From: an uncultured Eubacteriales bacterium
GTDB taxonomy: Bacteria > Bacillota > Clostridia > Oscillospirales > Acutalibacteraceae
Assembly: GCA_900321905.1 (NCBI GenBank)
Contig: ONXZ01000009.1
Coordinates: 1-29,456 of the forward strand
Direction: 5' to 3'
DNA length: 29,456 nt
Shown: positions 15,519 to 23,114 of the stretch, piece after piece
Position numbering within the stretch: the first letter of the stretch is position 1
How the letters are laid out: each line of letters opens with the position of its first letter
Program-made: the position numbers and the translations under genes
The notes under the pieces: generated by a model
Databases searched by the model: none
The model's input: only the letters and a program-made list of their open reading frames with translations
Told to the model about the DNA's origin: nothing

Positions 15519-17402
15519 TCACGCCTCCTCTATGACTGCACCGAAGTTGCAGTTACCAATGCAAGCACCGCACTTGATACATTTTTCCTGGTTTATGACA
15601 AACGGCTCTTTGATTTTTCCGTCAATCGCATTCACGGGACAGTTACGGGCACACTTGGAGCAACCTTTGCACTTGTCGGCAATGATGACAAACTTCTTCA
15701 GTTTGCTGCATTCACCAGCCGGGCAGCGTTTGTCATAGATATGCGCTTCGTATTCCTCACGGAAGTTCTGAATAGTGGAAACTACGGGAGAAGGAGCTGT
15801 TTTACCAAGACCGCATAAAGCAGTGTTGGAGATGGTGTCCGCCAACTCTTCCAGCGTTTCAATATCGCCGTCTTTACCGTTGCCCTCCACAATTCTTTCC
15901 AGAATTTCGAGCATACGCTTGGTGCCCTCACGGCACGGTACACATTTACCGCAGGATTCATTCTGCGTGAAATCCATAAAGAAACGGGCAATTTCCACCA
16001 TACAGGTTTTGTCATCCATCACAACAAGGCCGCCGGAACCAATCATCGCGCCGACCTTTTTGAGCGAATCAAAATCGAGCGGGATGTCCAGTTCCTTTTC
16101 CGTCAGACAGCCACCTGAGGGACCGCCGATCTGAACGGCTTTGAATTTGGCGCCGTCGCGCATACCGCCACCGACGTCAAAGATGACCTCACGCAGCGTT
16201 GTTCCCATCGGCACTTCAATCAGACCGGTGTTCTTGATTTTACCCGTCAACGCAAATGCCTTTGTTCCAGGGCTGTTTTCCGGACCGATGGATTTATACC
16301 ACGCCGCGCCCTTGTTGATAATCATCGGCACATTGGCGTAGGTTTCAACATTGTTAAGATTGGTCGGCTTGTTGAATAAGCCATGCTCCACAGTACGGGG
16401 CGGCTTCACTCTCGGCATACCGCGCTTGCCCTCGATAGAAGCGGTCAGTGCAGAGCCTTCGCCACAGACAAACGCTCCTGCGCCACGGTTGATATGAATA
16501 TGGAAAGACTTACCGGAGCCGCAGATGTCATCACCGAGAACGCCCAATTCCTCTGCCTGGGCAATCGCCGTCTTTAATCTGTCAACGGCAAGCGGATACT
16601 CGGCACGCACATAAATGTAGCCTTCGGTAGAACCGATGGCAAGACCGGCGATAATCATACCTTCCAGCAGTCTGTGCGGGTCACCTTCCATAATGGAGCG
16701 GTCCATAAACGCACCGGGGTCGCCTTCGTCGCCGTTACATACCGTATATTTCGGGAATTCCTTTTGCGCTGCGCAGGAAGCCCATTTTCTTCCGGCAGGG
16801 AAACCTCCGCCGCCTCTGCCGCGCAGATTGGATTCGGATACTTCGCTCACAATCTCTTCCGGCGTCATTTCAAACAGCGCCTTTTCCAACGCCTTGTAGC
16901 CGCCCGTGGCAATATAGCCTTTAATGGAGGTAGCGTTGATATGACCGCAGGATTCCAGAACAAGTCTTGTCTGCTTTTTATAAAACGGGATATCCTCCTG
17001 TTTGCGATATACCTCGCCGTTAATCCTATAGGCGAGCCGTTCGATATTCTCTCCGCCGATAATTGTTTTTTCAACGATTTCCTCGCAGTCGTCAAGGGAA
17101 ACCTTCGTATAAAGCCATCCCTGCGGCTCAATGCGCACCAACGGTCCCATCTCACAGAAACCGTGGCAGCCGCTTTTTTTCATGCCAATCACATCGCCGT
17201 GAGGTTCATCGGCAAGGTCCACCTCAACCGGCAGATCCTTTTCCTGAATCAGTTGGAGGAGTTTGTCATATATGTCCAGCGAGCCGCCGGCTACACAGCC
17301 GGTACCGCCGCACACAAGAATCTTCTTTGTTTCACAGGCAAGCGCTTCGCTGCAAAGGGAACGAAACGCGTCAAGGTCTGCTCTTGATGTTAATTTATGC
17401 AT
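15519..17402 (-). CDS. hydB: HydB: NuoF-like flavin subunit of trimeric hydrogenase
   Basis: 627 residues from ATG 17402, set by AAAGGAGG; the longer frame to 17423 has none. Domains in order: an N-terminal thioredoxin-like domain (about 25-120, with C-G-G-T-G-C and C-H-G-F-C), the NuoF core with RGRGGGGFPAGRKW, CNGDEGDPGAFMDR and GAGAFVCGEGSAL for FMN and NADH, an SLBB-type segment, the E-S-C-G-K-C-V-P-C-R-E-G cluster motif, and a C-terminal pair of [4Fe-4S] ferredoxin motifs (CKGCSKCARNCP, CIKCGACIGNC). It is the NADH- and flavin-binding module where bifurcation takes place in this family. The gene overlaps hydC by 8 nt and ends 2 nt before hydA. Confidence 0.95.
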   Translation of the reverse strand: MHKLTSRADLDAFRSLCSEALACETKKILVCGGTGCVAGGSLDIYDKLLQLIQEKDLPVEVDLADEPHGDVIGMKKSGCHGFCEMGPLVRIEPQGWLYTKVSLDDCEEIVEKTIIGGENIERLAYRINGEVYRKQEDIPFYKKQTRLVLESCGHINATSIKGYIATGGYKALEKALFEMTPEEIVSEVSESNLRGRGGGGFPAGRKWASCAAQKEFPKYTVCNGDEGDPGAFMDRSIMEGDPHRLLEGMIIAGLAIGSTEGYIYVRAEYPLAVDRLKTAIAQAEELGVLGDDICGSGKSFHIHINRGAGAFVCGEGSALTASIEGKRGMPRVKPPRTVEHGLFNKPTNLNNVETYANVPMIINKGAAWYKSIGPENSPGTKAFALTGKIKNTGLIEVPMGTTLREVIFDVGGGMRDGAKFKAVQIGGPSGGCLTEKELDIPLDFDSLKKVGAMIGSGGLVVMDDKTCMVEIARFFMDFTQNESCGKCVPCREGTKRMLEILERIVEGNGKDGDIETLEELADTISNTALCGLGKTAPSPVVSTIQNFREEYEAHIYDKRCPAGECSKLKKFVIIADKCKGCSKCARNCPVNAIDGKIKEPFVINQEKCIKCGACIGNCNFGAVIEEA

Positions 17403-17895
17403 TTTCCGCTTCCTCCTTTGCAATTGCTTCTTTCAGTTCTTTCAATAAAGCGGAGGCCTTATCCGGTGTCATCGCAGGATGTACCTCGCCGTTGACGGTG
17501 ATAACCGGTGCCAGTCCGCATGCGCCGAGACAGGATACGGTTTCCACAGTGAAATTGAGGTCATCGGTGGTCGTTTTTCCCGCTGTCAGACCGAGTTCCT
17601 CACGCAGCTTGTTTAAAATCGGGATAGAACCTCTTACATGACAAGCCGTGCCGTCGCAGCAACGGATGACATATTTTCCCTTCGGATCCAGCGAAAAGTT
17701 TTCGTAGAAGGTTGCAACGCCGTAAAGCCTTGCTTCGCCTACCGCCAGTTTTCTTGAAACATAGGGGAAAATCTCCTCCGGCAGATAGTGATAATGTTCC
17801 TGAATATCCTGCAGTACCGCAATCGTTGAATTTTCGTTTGCAGGGTATTGGGAAAGGATTTCATCCACTACCTTTAAATCAAATTCTTTTTCCAT
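17395..17895 (-). CDS. hydC: HydC: NuoE-like [2Fe-2S] subunit of trimeric hydrogenase
   Basis: 166 residues, normal for NuoE/HydC. An N-terminal helical bundle (about 1-75, including LQDIQEHYHYLPEE) precedes a thioredoxin-fold [2Fe-2S] domain with C-D-G-T-A-C-H-V-R-G and C-L-G-A-C-G, i.e. a Cx4C...Cx3C ligand set. It relays electrons within the HydABC complex. The start ATG at 17895 follows GGAAGGAGC. It is the first gene of hydCBA. A 143-nt gap separates it from the SpoIIE-type gene upstream, so a promoter of its own is possible though not obvious. Confidence 0.93.
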   Translation of the reverse strand: MEKEFDLKVVDEILSQYPANENSTIAVLQDIQEHYHYLPEEIFPYVSRKLAVGEARLYGVATFYENFSLDPKGKYVIRCCDGTACHVRGSIPILNKLREELGLTAGKTTTDDLNFTVETVSCLGACGLAPVITVNGEVHPAMTPDKASALLKELKEAIAKEEAENA

Positions 17896-17916
17896 TTCAT
17901 GCTCCTTCCTATGTAA

Positions 17917-17929
17917 TGGTTATCAACCA
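17917..17929 (-). promoter_or_regulatory. Small palindrome in the hydC leader
   Basis: TGGTT-ATC-AACCA lies 22 nt upstream of the hydC ATG, just before the ribosome site. On the minus strand it reads TTGGTTGATAACCATT, faintly like a Rex half-site pair but not matching the consensus. It may be an operator or a weak leader hairpin. Confidence 0.3.
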
Positions 17930-18038
17930 ATATAATTTTAATTTTCGCCACTGCCCGCTTTTGCAAAACAGAGGCTTCTTATATGATATGCTTATGCTTT
18001 TTGTTAAGGAGACATCATTGCACAAGCCGTATCAGTCT

Positions 18039-19211
18039 TTAAAAATAACTGACCTTAACACGCTTTCCCATCTGTTGGAGCGCTTTAGTCAGTTCCTCCA
18101 CCAGATTCATTTTTATACTGAAATTGATGGGTAAATCGGGATTCTGATGCGCGGGATTTATCGCTCTTCCGACATAGAAATTGACATCAGTACCCTCTTC
18201 AAACAGCAGTCTGCAAATCAGGGACGCGCCGTCGTGACCGAAATTCCATTTTTCATTTTCGGTGTTGTCGGCAAGATAATCCTTGGCATATTCAATCACT
18301 CGGTTCATCGTAACAACACCCTCGGTAACGAGATCAACGCCTTCGATTTCAGCAATCGGCGGCACATCGCTTTTGACATAGTGAATATCTGTTTTCAACG
18401 GCTTGCCGAGCCATTTTGCTGCAATGGACGCCGTTGTTCCGCCACAGACGATGTGCTTGCCTTTCTTGGAGAAGAACAGGCTCATCATTTTATCACAGTC
18501 ATCCCTGTCTGCGGGCGGTCCGAACAGAATGTTCATCGGCACGCGCTCACGGATTTTCACCACACATGCACTGGCATCGTCTCCAGGATTGTTGCCGTAA
18601 AGCTCATTGCATTTGTCCACCAGCATCGTGGCAAGCGTTTTAGCGGTGTACTGCACGGGAATCAGGCTTCCCATGTAGTCGGCAATTTCCTCCTGCTTCC
18701 ATCCGAAATTATAGGCGGTGCCGATACCGGCGTGAGGACAGCCGTCGCTCATCGCGATAAAGACATCATCCTCCTTCAGACGGATGGTGGATTTATAGAT
18801 GGTTTTGCCGTCAATGTTGATTTCTTCCTTAGGATAATCAAAGCATTGATAGTCACGGTACATAATGATTTGCGGATTGTCGTACTGTATCAGTTCCGCT
18901 GTGCGGTTATTGATCAGATGGATGATAGTGAAGGTGGAATAGGCAACGCCCCTGACAGAGCAAATCGGGAGCGTGGCTGCAATCGTGGAAACACATTCCT
19001 CTATACTCAGTCCTTCGGCTATCATGGTGGAAATAATCGTAGAGGTCAGCGTGGATAAAATGCTGGCTTTCACGCCGCTGCCCATACCGTCCGCAAGAAC
19101 AATCACATCGGAATCGTCGTCCTTATGGATGATATCAATATGGTCGCCGCAGAGCTCTTCACCGTAATGATTGATGCTTTTATAGCCAATATCGGCACAC
19201 AGATTATTCAT
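18039..19211 (-). CDS. SpoIIE-family serine phosphatase linked to hydrogenase cluster
   Basis: 390 residues. The N-terminal ~230 residues are a PP2C/SpoIIE domain with metal-binding motifs V-L-A-D-G-M-G-S-G, I-A-M-S-D-G and D-D-A-S-A-C-V-V-K-I. The C-terminal part (about 240-390, from NILFGPPADRDDC) has no motif I recognise, though it contains an F-C-G-like glycine-rich ICGGTTASIAAKW loop. There is no membrane segment. The gene overlaps hydS by 8 nt, so the two are translated together. SpoIIE-type phosphatases beside sensory [FeFe] hydrogenases are a known clostridial arrangement; a redox- or H2-controlled dephosphorylation signal is the natural inference, but the target is not visible here. 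Confidence 0.85.
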   Translation of the reverse strand: MNNLCADIGYKSINHYGEELCGDHIDIIHKDDDSDVIVLADGMGSGVKASILSTLTSTIISTMIAEGLSIEECVSTIAATLPICSVRGVAYSTFTIIHLINNRTAELIQYDNPQIIMYRDYQCFDYPKEEINIDGKTIYKSTIRLKEDDVFIAMSDGCPHAGIGTAYNFGWKQEEIADYMGSLIPVQYTAKTLATMLVDKCNELYGNNPGDDASACVVKIRERVPMNILFGPPADRDDCDKMMSLFFSKKGKHIVCGGTTASIAAKWLGKPLKTDIHYVKSDVPPIAEIEGVDLVTEGVVTMNRVIEYAKDYLADNTENEKWNFGHDGASLICRLLFEEGTDVNFYVGRAINPAHQNPDLPINFSIKMNLVEELTKALQQMGKRVKVSYF

Positions 19212-20880
19212 CGGTAATAGACTCCTTCAGGTTGGACAGCGCAATTTTTGTTTCTGCCGCGGTTTCGCCGAGCAGAGAGGCGATTTCCTGAACGATACGC
19301 ATTTGCTTTTCCACAACTTTGTCGGCAACCTCAACCGTATTGCGGCTGATTTCCTCCTTGCGCTGACGTTCCTTTTCCTCGCCGGTGACATCACGCATAA
19401 GACAGATCAGCATTTTACTGTCTTTTGCCGGAACAATGGTTTGTTCCACATAGCGATCATATTCCGCAAGGTACAATCTTTCGTTGTAGACGCCTTGTTT
19501 TTCCTGCTGTACTTTTAAAAGCGGGACAGGGTCCATCACTCTTACCGCTTGCTCGCCGAGCACCTCAGACGGATGACGCAGGTTCATAATATGCAGCGCC
19601 GGCTGGTTAATCTGCTGAATTTCCAGCCTATCGTTCAGAACAATAATGCCGTTTGGCGTATTGCTCACAATAGCGTCTGAAAAACCTTCGGCACGGTCCA
19701 TCAGATACGGCAGACACATAGAGATTTCTGCCTTCCCCTGATAAATCGCCACCGCCTTTTCACGGCAGGTATTATAGCCGCAGGAGCCGCAGTTCAGTTC
19801 CTTATCGGGCGTTGTTTTGCCCATATCGGCAAGTATTTTTGTAATTTCAGCTTCGCTTGGGCGCATCGCATGATGCTGTATTGCTGAAAAGTCTTTTTTC
19901 AGCGATGCGGTTTCGGGCCGGGCAACCGAAAAATCCTTTTTGCCGGCATATTCCGAAACCTGAATGTAATCCTGAACGGGCGTGCGGTGGTATTTTTCCA
20001 TTACCGGTCCGCCGATACAGCTTCCCGCGCAGGCAGACATTTCAATAAAACAATGATGAATTTTACCGTTTTGTATATCCTTCAATGCGGCGATGCAGTT
20101 TTCCACACCGTCAATAGCAAGATAGGAATAGCCCTCAATTTCTGTATTCATCGTTTTCAAAATACCGCCGGTGGTCGGGAAAAACCTGGCACGGCTGTTT
20201 TCATCCCGGTCGCTTTCTCCGCTTAAGGTAATCCGTTCTGCTTCCAGCCACTGCGTCAGTTCCTCAAAGGTCAGCACAGCATCCACTAAATCGGGATACA
20301 TCTCCGCTTCATCCTTTTTGGCAACACAGGGTCCAATAAAAACGACCTTTGCGTCAGGGATTCTGCGCTTGATATCCTGTGCGTGTGCCTGCATTGGTGA
20401 AAGCACGTCCGCAAGACAGCCGAGCAAATCGGGATAGTATTTCTGAATCAGCAGGTTAACGGAGTGACAGCAGGAGGAAATCACTACATCCCGCTGCTCC
20501 TCCAGGAGCATTTTGTTATATTCGTTTTTCACAAAGGTGGCGCCGATTGCCGTTTCCTCAGCGGAGTGAAAGCCGAGTTGCCGTAAAGCGGTCTGTATGC
20601 TTTCAATACCGGCGCCGTCATAATTGGCAATGAAGGAGGGCGCCAGGCTGACAACCACCGGACAGTCCCCCTGCAGCAGCACCTTCACCTTTTCGGTGGA
20701 ATCGGCAATCTGCTTGGCGTTTTGCGGGCAGACAACAAAGCAGTGACCGCATAAAATACACTCATCGCCGATAATATGCGCCTGGTTTCCGGAAAAACGG
20801 ATGGATTTTACGGGGCAGTGGCGAATGCATTTATAACAGTTTTTACAATTTGATTTCTTCAGCGTTAAACAATTTGCCAT
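19204..20880 (-). CDS. hydS: Sensory [FeFe] hydrogenase with PAS domain (HydS type)
   Basis: 558 residues. It begins with two [4Fe-4S] motifs (CKNCYKCIRHCP, CILCGHCFVVCP). The hydrogenase-like domain has modified H-cluster loops: L1 S-S-C-C-H-S-V instead of TSCCPxW, L2 GPCVAKKDEAE, L3 MSACAGSCIGGPVM. Next come a CGSCGYNTC cluster motif (around residue 360), a PAS domain (about 390-490, N-G-I-I-V-L-N-D-R) and a C-terminal coiled-coil helix. These changes are those of group C sensory hydrogenases, thought to sense H2 or redox state rather than to produce H2. ATG 20880 follows TAGGAA; the stop overlaps the phosphatase start. It lies 8 nt downstream of a small [2Fe-2S] gene. Confidence 0.88.
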   Translation of the reverse strand: MANCLTLKKSNCKNCYKCIRHCPVKSIRFSGNQAHIIGDECILCGHCFVVCPQNAKQIADSTEKVKVLLQGDCPVVVSLAPSFIANYDGAGIESIQTALRQLGFHSAEETAIGATFVKNEYNKMLLEEQRDVVISSCCHSVNLLIQKYYPDLLGCLADVLSPMQAHAQDIKRRIPDAKVVFIGPCVAKKDEAEMYPDLVDAVLTFEELTQWLEAERITLSGESDRDENSRARFFPTTGGILKTMNTEIEGYSYLAIDGVENCIAALKDIQNGKIHHCFIEMSACAGSCIGGPVMEKYHRTPVQDYIQVSEYAGKKDFSVARPETASLKKDFSAIQHHAMRPSEAEITKILADMGKTTPDKELNCGSCGYNTCREKAVAIYQGKAEISMCLPYLMDRAEGFSDAIVSNTPNGIIVLNDRLEIQQINQPALHIMNLRHPSEVLGEQAVRVMDPVPLLKVQQEKQGVYNERLYLAEYDRYVEQTIVPAKDSKMLICLMRDVTGEEKERQRKEEISRNTVEVADKVVEKQMRIVQEIASLLGETAAETKIALSNLKESITDE

Positions 20881-20888
20881 AAGCGTTC

Positions 20889-21143
20889 CTATCCCTCAAT
20901 TTTTGCCATAATTTCGTTTTGGAAAAATGCCTCAAAGTTTTCTTTGGTAATACCGGTATGCACCTCATCGTTCACGGCAACACTGACGCCCTGGCGGTTG
21001 CATTTGCCAAGACAAAAGCAGCCTATCAGAATGACATCGCCTTCGAGATGCTTCTCCTCCACCGCCTGCTGAAACAGCGCAATGATTTCTTCACTTTTTG
21101 ACAGATGGCAGGAGGAACCGACACAAATTTCAACATATATCAT
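20889..21143 (-). CDS. Thioredoxin-like [2Fe-2S] ferredoxin
   Basis: 84 residues, the length of stand-alone thioredoxin-like [2Fe-2S] proteins. The ligands are C-V-G-S-S-C near the N-terminus and C-F-C-L-G-K-C in the middle, the same Cx4C...Cx3C scheme as in HydC. It is the first gene of the unit with hydS (8 nt downstream) and the SpoIIE-type phosphatase, so it probably supplies or takes electrons from the sensory hydrogenase. The start at 21143 has an AGGTG site. A hairpin with a T-run ends about 19 nt before the start. Confidence 0.85.
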   Translation of the reverse strand: MIYVEICVGSSCHLSKSEEIIALFQQAVEEKHLEGDVILIGCFCLGKCNRQGVSVAVNDEVHTGITKENFEAFFQNEIMAKIEG

Positions 21144-21161
21144 AACAACACCTATATCATC

Positions 21162-21197
21162 AAAAAACAGCAGTCAATCCATTAGATATAACTGCTG
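21162..21197 (-). terminator. Terminator or attenuator just before the hydS operon
   Basis: On the minus strand CAGCAGT (21197-21191) pairs with ACTGCTG (21174-21168), with a 16-nt loop and six T residues directly after (21167-21162). The hairpin lies between the LysR gene and the [2Fe-2S] gene, 19 nt from its ATG. It can end the lysR transcript or act as an attenuator in the hydS leader. Confidence 0.6.
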
Positions 21198-21267
21198 CAT
21201 AGAAAGGATATAACAGGCTGAAATCGGACCCGTTATCAACATAGTATTTAATTAAAGCAAATACACC

Positions 21268-21353
21268 TAATTCCAATTCATGTGTATTTTAACAAATAAA
21301 AGAACTATTTGGAATTATATATCTTATATGCGGTTATATAAATTTTATATAAC
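21268..21353. promoter_or_regulatory. Palindrome-rich control region between lysR and the hydS operon
   Basis: Two perfect inverted repeats: TAATTCCAA (21268-21276) with TTGGAATTA (21309-21317), 32 nt apart, and GTTATATAAA-T-TTTATATAAC (21333-21353). The region is AT-rich and fits an operator region, for example for the adjacent LysR protein. The 21-bp palindrome starts 13 nt from the lysR stop and could also serve as a weak terminator. I cannot place a convincing -35/-10 pair. Confidence 0.5.
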
Positions 21354-21365
21354 GGAAGACTTTCA

Positions 21366-22283
21366 TCAGATAATCGCCTTGGATTGCTCTATAAACTCCA
21401 CAAACAGTCTGTCGAGCCTTGAAAATCTATAATTCTTTTTATACACCAGCACATCTTTATAGACTCTGCTGCTTTCCGGACATTCCCGCTGCACCAGACC
21501 GCAATTATCCAGCACGCGCTGCGGAATCGGCGAAACCCACATATAGGTATTCGGATTGAGACTGAGCAAATCAAACTGACTGCCTCTCTCATACACAAAG
21601 ATGGTGTTTTCAGAATAATTTGTCAGTTCCTGTTTTTTCACAACGGAAATCGGAAGCGACGGCACATACGGGTCTGCATGGGCGATTTCCGTGTAATGTG
21701 CAAGGTCTGAAAGCAGCACCTGCTCTTTTTTAGCCAGGCTGCTGTTTTTATTCATTACCAGCACATACTGAAAACGGACGATGGGCGTGCCCACCAGCTC
21801 CTTGTCCTCGAGCAGTTTACTGAAATATCGCTCATAGCATTCGGCATAACGGATGATGCCGAGGTTGTAGTCTCTGTTGACAATGTTGTCAATCGCTCGC
21901 ATGGAATTGGTTTCGTTATACACCAACTCCACGGCTTCTTCAGAAATATGCTTTGTAAAATTGGCAAATGCATCCGATATATAAGACGCGCGCGGCGCAG
22001 AAATAGCAAAGCTGTGCTTTACCTGGCCGCCGTCCTTATACAGCTTTTCCACATCCTCGATTTGCTTGAGGATTTTTTTGGCATAACCGATGAACTCCTC
22101 GCCCTCCGGCGTCAGGCTCATGCCTCTGGAGCTTCTCAAAAATATTTTGATGCCCAGTTCATCTTCCAATTCTCTGATTGTTTTGCTTAAATTCGGCTGG
22201 GCAATCAAAAGAACATCCGCGGCTTTATTGATAGAGCCTGCTTTTGCGATTCCCACAGCACATTTCATCTGAATGATATTCAT
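21366..22283 (-). CDS. LysR-family transcriptional regulator
   Basis: 305 residues, the usual LysR length. The N-terminal winged helix-turn-helix (about 1-60) contains AKAGSINKAADVLLIAQPNL and the S-K-T-I-R-E-L-E-D-E-L-G recognition-linker pattern; the rest is a periplasmic-binding-like effector domain, for example Y-V-L-V-M-N-K-N-S-S-L-A. The ATG at 22283 follows GGAGAG. It lies between the hydS operon (downstream, same strand) and the adhE/kinase pair (upstream). Genomic position suggests control of hydrogenase or alcohol genes; the effector is unknown. Confidence 0.9.
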   Translation of the reverse strand: MNIIQMKCAVGIAKAGSINKAADVLLIAQPNLSKTIRELEDELGIKIFLRSSRGMSLTPEGEEFIGYAKKILKQIEDVEKLYKDGGQVKHSFAISAPRASYISDAFANFTKHISEEAVELVYNETNSMRAIDNIVNRDYNLGIIRYAECYERYFSKLLEDKELVGTPIVRFQYVLVMNKNSSLAKKEQVLLSDLAHYTEIAHADPYVPSLPISVVKKQELTNYSENTIFVYERGSQFDLLSLNPNTYMWVSPIPQRVLDNCGLVQRECPESSRVYKDVLVYKKNYRFSRLDRLFVEFIEQSKAII

Positions 22284-22300
22284 ATACTCTCCGTAAGACT

Positions 22301-22326
22301 ATCGGAGGATACGATTATCCTCCGAT
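22301..22326. repeat. Perfect inverted repeat upstream of lysR
   Basis: ATCGGAGGATA (22301-22311) and TATCCTCCGAT (22316-22326), a perfect 11-bp stem with a CGAT loop. T-rich sequence follows only on the plus strand, so on the minus strand it is not an ordinary terminator for the kinase gene. It lies 18 nt upstream of the lysR ATG, where LysR autoregulation sites are common. A second small hairpin (GGTGTA-TTT-TACACC, 22340-22354) is adjacent. Confidence 0.6.
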
Positions 22327-22359
22327 TTTATACATTTGCGGTGTATTTTACACCTTTCA

Positions 22360-23100
22360 TTACTGAAAGTCAAACACATTCACCCAGGAATCGAGCAATT
22401 CCTGTTCGCTGTCAATATTTTTGGTGCTTTCGGAGCAGGCAACAATCGGCATCCACTGCTGAACAAGCTGCATAGCGATATCCGCTTTTTTGCAGAACAG
22501 TTTTAAATACTTATCCGCCAGTTCGGTCTTGCCCTCAAGCGTAAATACGAGATAGGTTCTTGCCGCATCCGCAGAAGCGTTGCCCTGTGTTGCGTGTGCC
22601 CAGTCGATGACATAGTATTCACCTTCGGGTGTTACAATCACATTGGAGGGGTTATAATCCCCGTGCAGTACCTTCTTATGCTTTTTCATCCCCTCAAGTC
22701 TGTTATGAAGGTCATATCTGACAGTCGCCTCATATTTTGAAGCGCTGATTTTGGAATGCATCTTATCCTTGATTTTGTTAAGATGTGGCGCTCTCTGCGC
22801 AAATATTTTCAGCTGAAGGTCAACAAATTTTTCAAGGTACTCGTCCTCCTTGTCGGGGTTTTCCTCCATCAATTCTTCCAGGGTTTTGCCTTCAATGAAT
22901 GTTGTAATAATTGCCCAGCCGCCTTCTAACTTTTCAACATTCAGCAGTTCGGGAGTATTGATGTCTGTTTCCTCAATTCTGGCAAGGTTCAGCGCCTCGT
23001 TCAGAACATCGGCTTTTGAAAAACTTTCGTCAAATACCTTAACCAGCTTGTCACCGTCGCGGTAAATCTGTTTATTGCTTCTTTTTGCAAGTGTTGTCAT
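22360..23100 (-). CDS. Aminoglycoside phosphotransferase-fold small-molecule kinase
   Basis: 246 residues with the APH/choline kinase fold. A short N-lobe with a lysine (about residue 20, D-K-L-V-K-V-F) and E-A-L-N-L-A-R helix leads into the hinge A-I-I-T-T-F-I-E-G-K-T-L. The catalytic loop is L-H-G-D-Y-N-P-S-N-V-I and the Mg-binding segment I-D-W-A-H-A-T. Such kinases phosphorylate small alcohols, amino alcohols, sugars or antibiotics; the substrate here is not predictable. It starts 14 nt after the adhE stop and is probably co-transcribed with it. No feature points particularly to drug resistance. Confidence 0.85.
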   Translation of the reverse strand: MTTLAKRSNKQIYRDGDKLVKVFDESFSKADVLNEALNLARIEETDINTPELLNVEKLEGGWAIITTFIEGKTLEELMEENPDKEDEYLEKFVDLQLKIFAQRAPHLNKIKDKMHSKISASKYEATVRYDLHNRLEGMKKHKKVLHGDYNPSNVIVTPEGEYYVIDWAHATQGNASADAARTYLVFTLEGKTELADKYLKLFCKKADIAMQLVQQWMPIVACSESTKNIDSEQELLDSWVNVFDFQ

Positions 23101-23114
23101 ATCCGTATCCTCCC

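Noticed and set aside
14467..15738. A 423-codon plus-strand open frame opposite the hydrogenase genes
   Set aside because: It crosses the hydA/hydB junction antisense, and the opposite strand carries unmistakable cluster-binding motifs throughout. Long antisense frames are common opposite such genes.
18147..19058. A 303-codon plus-strand open frame opposite the SpoIIE-type phosphatase
   Set aside because: No recognisable domain, no ribosome site, and the minus-strand frame has all PP2C motifs.
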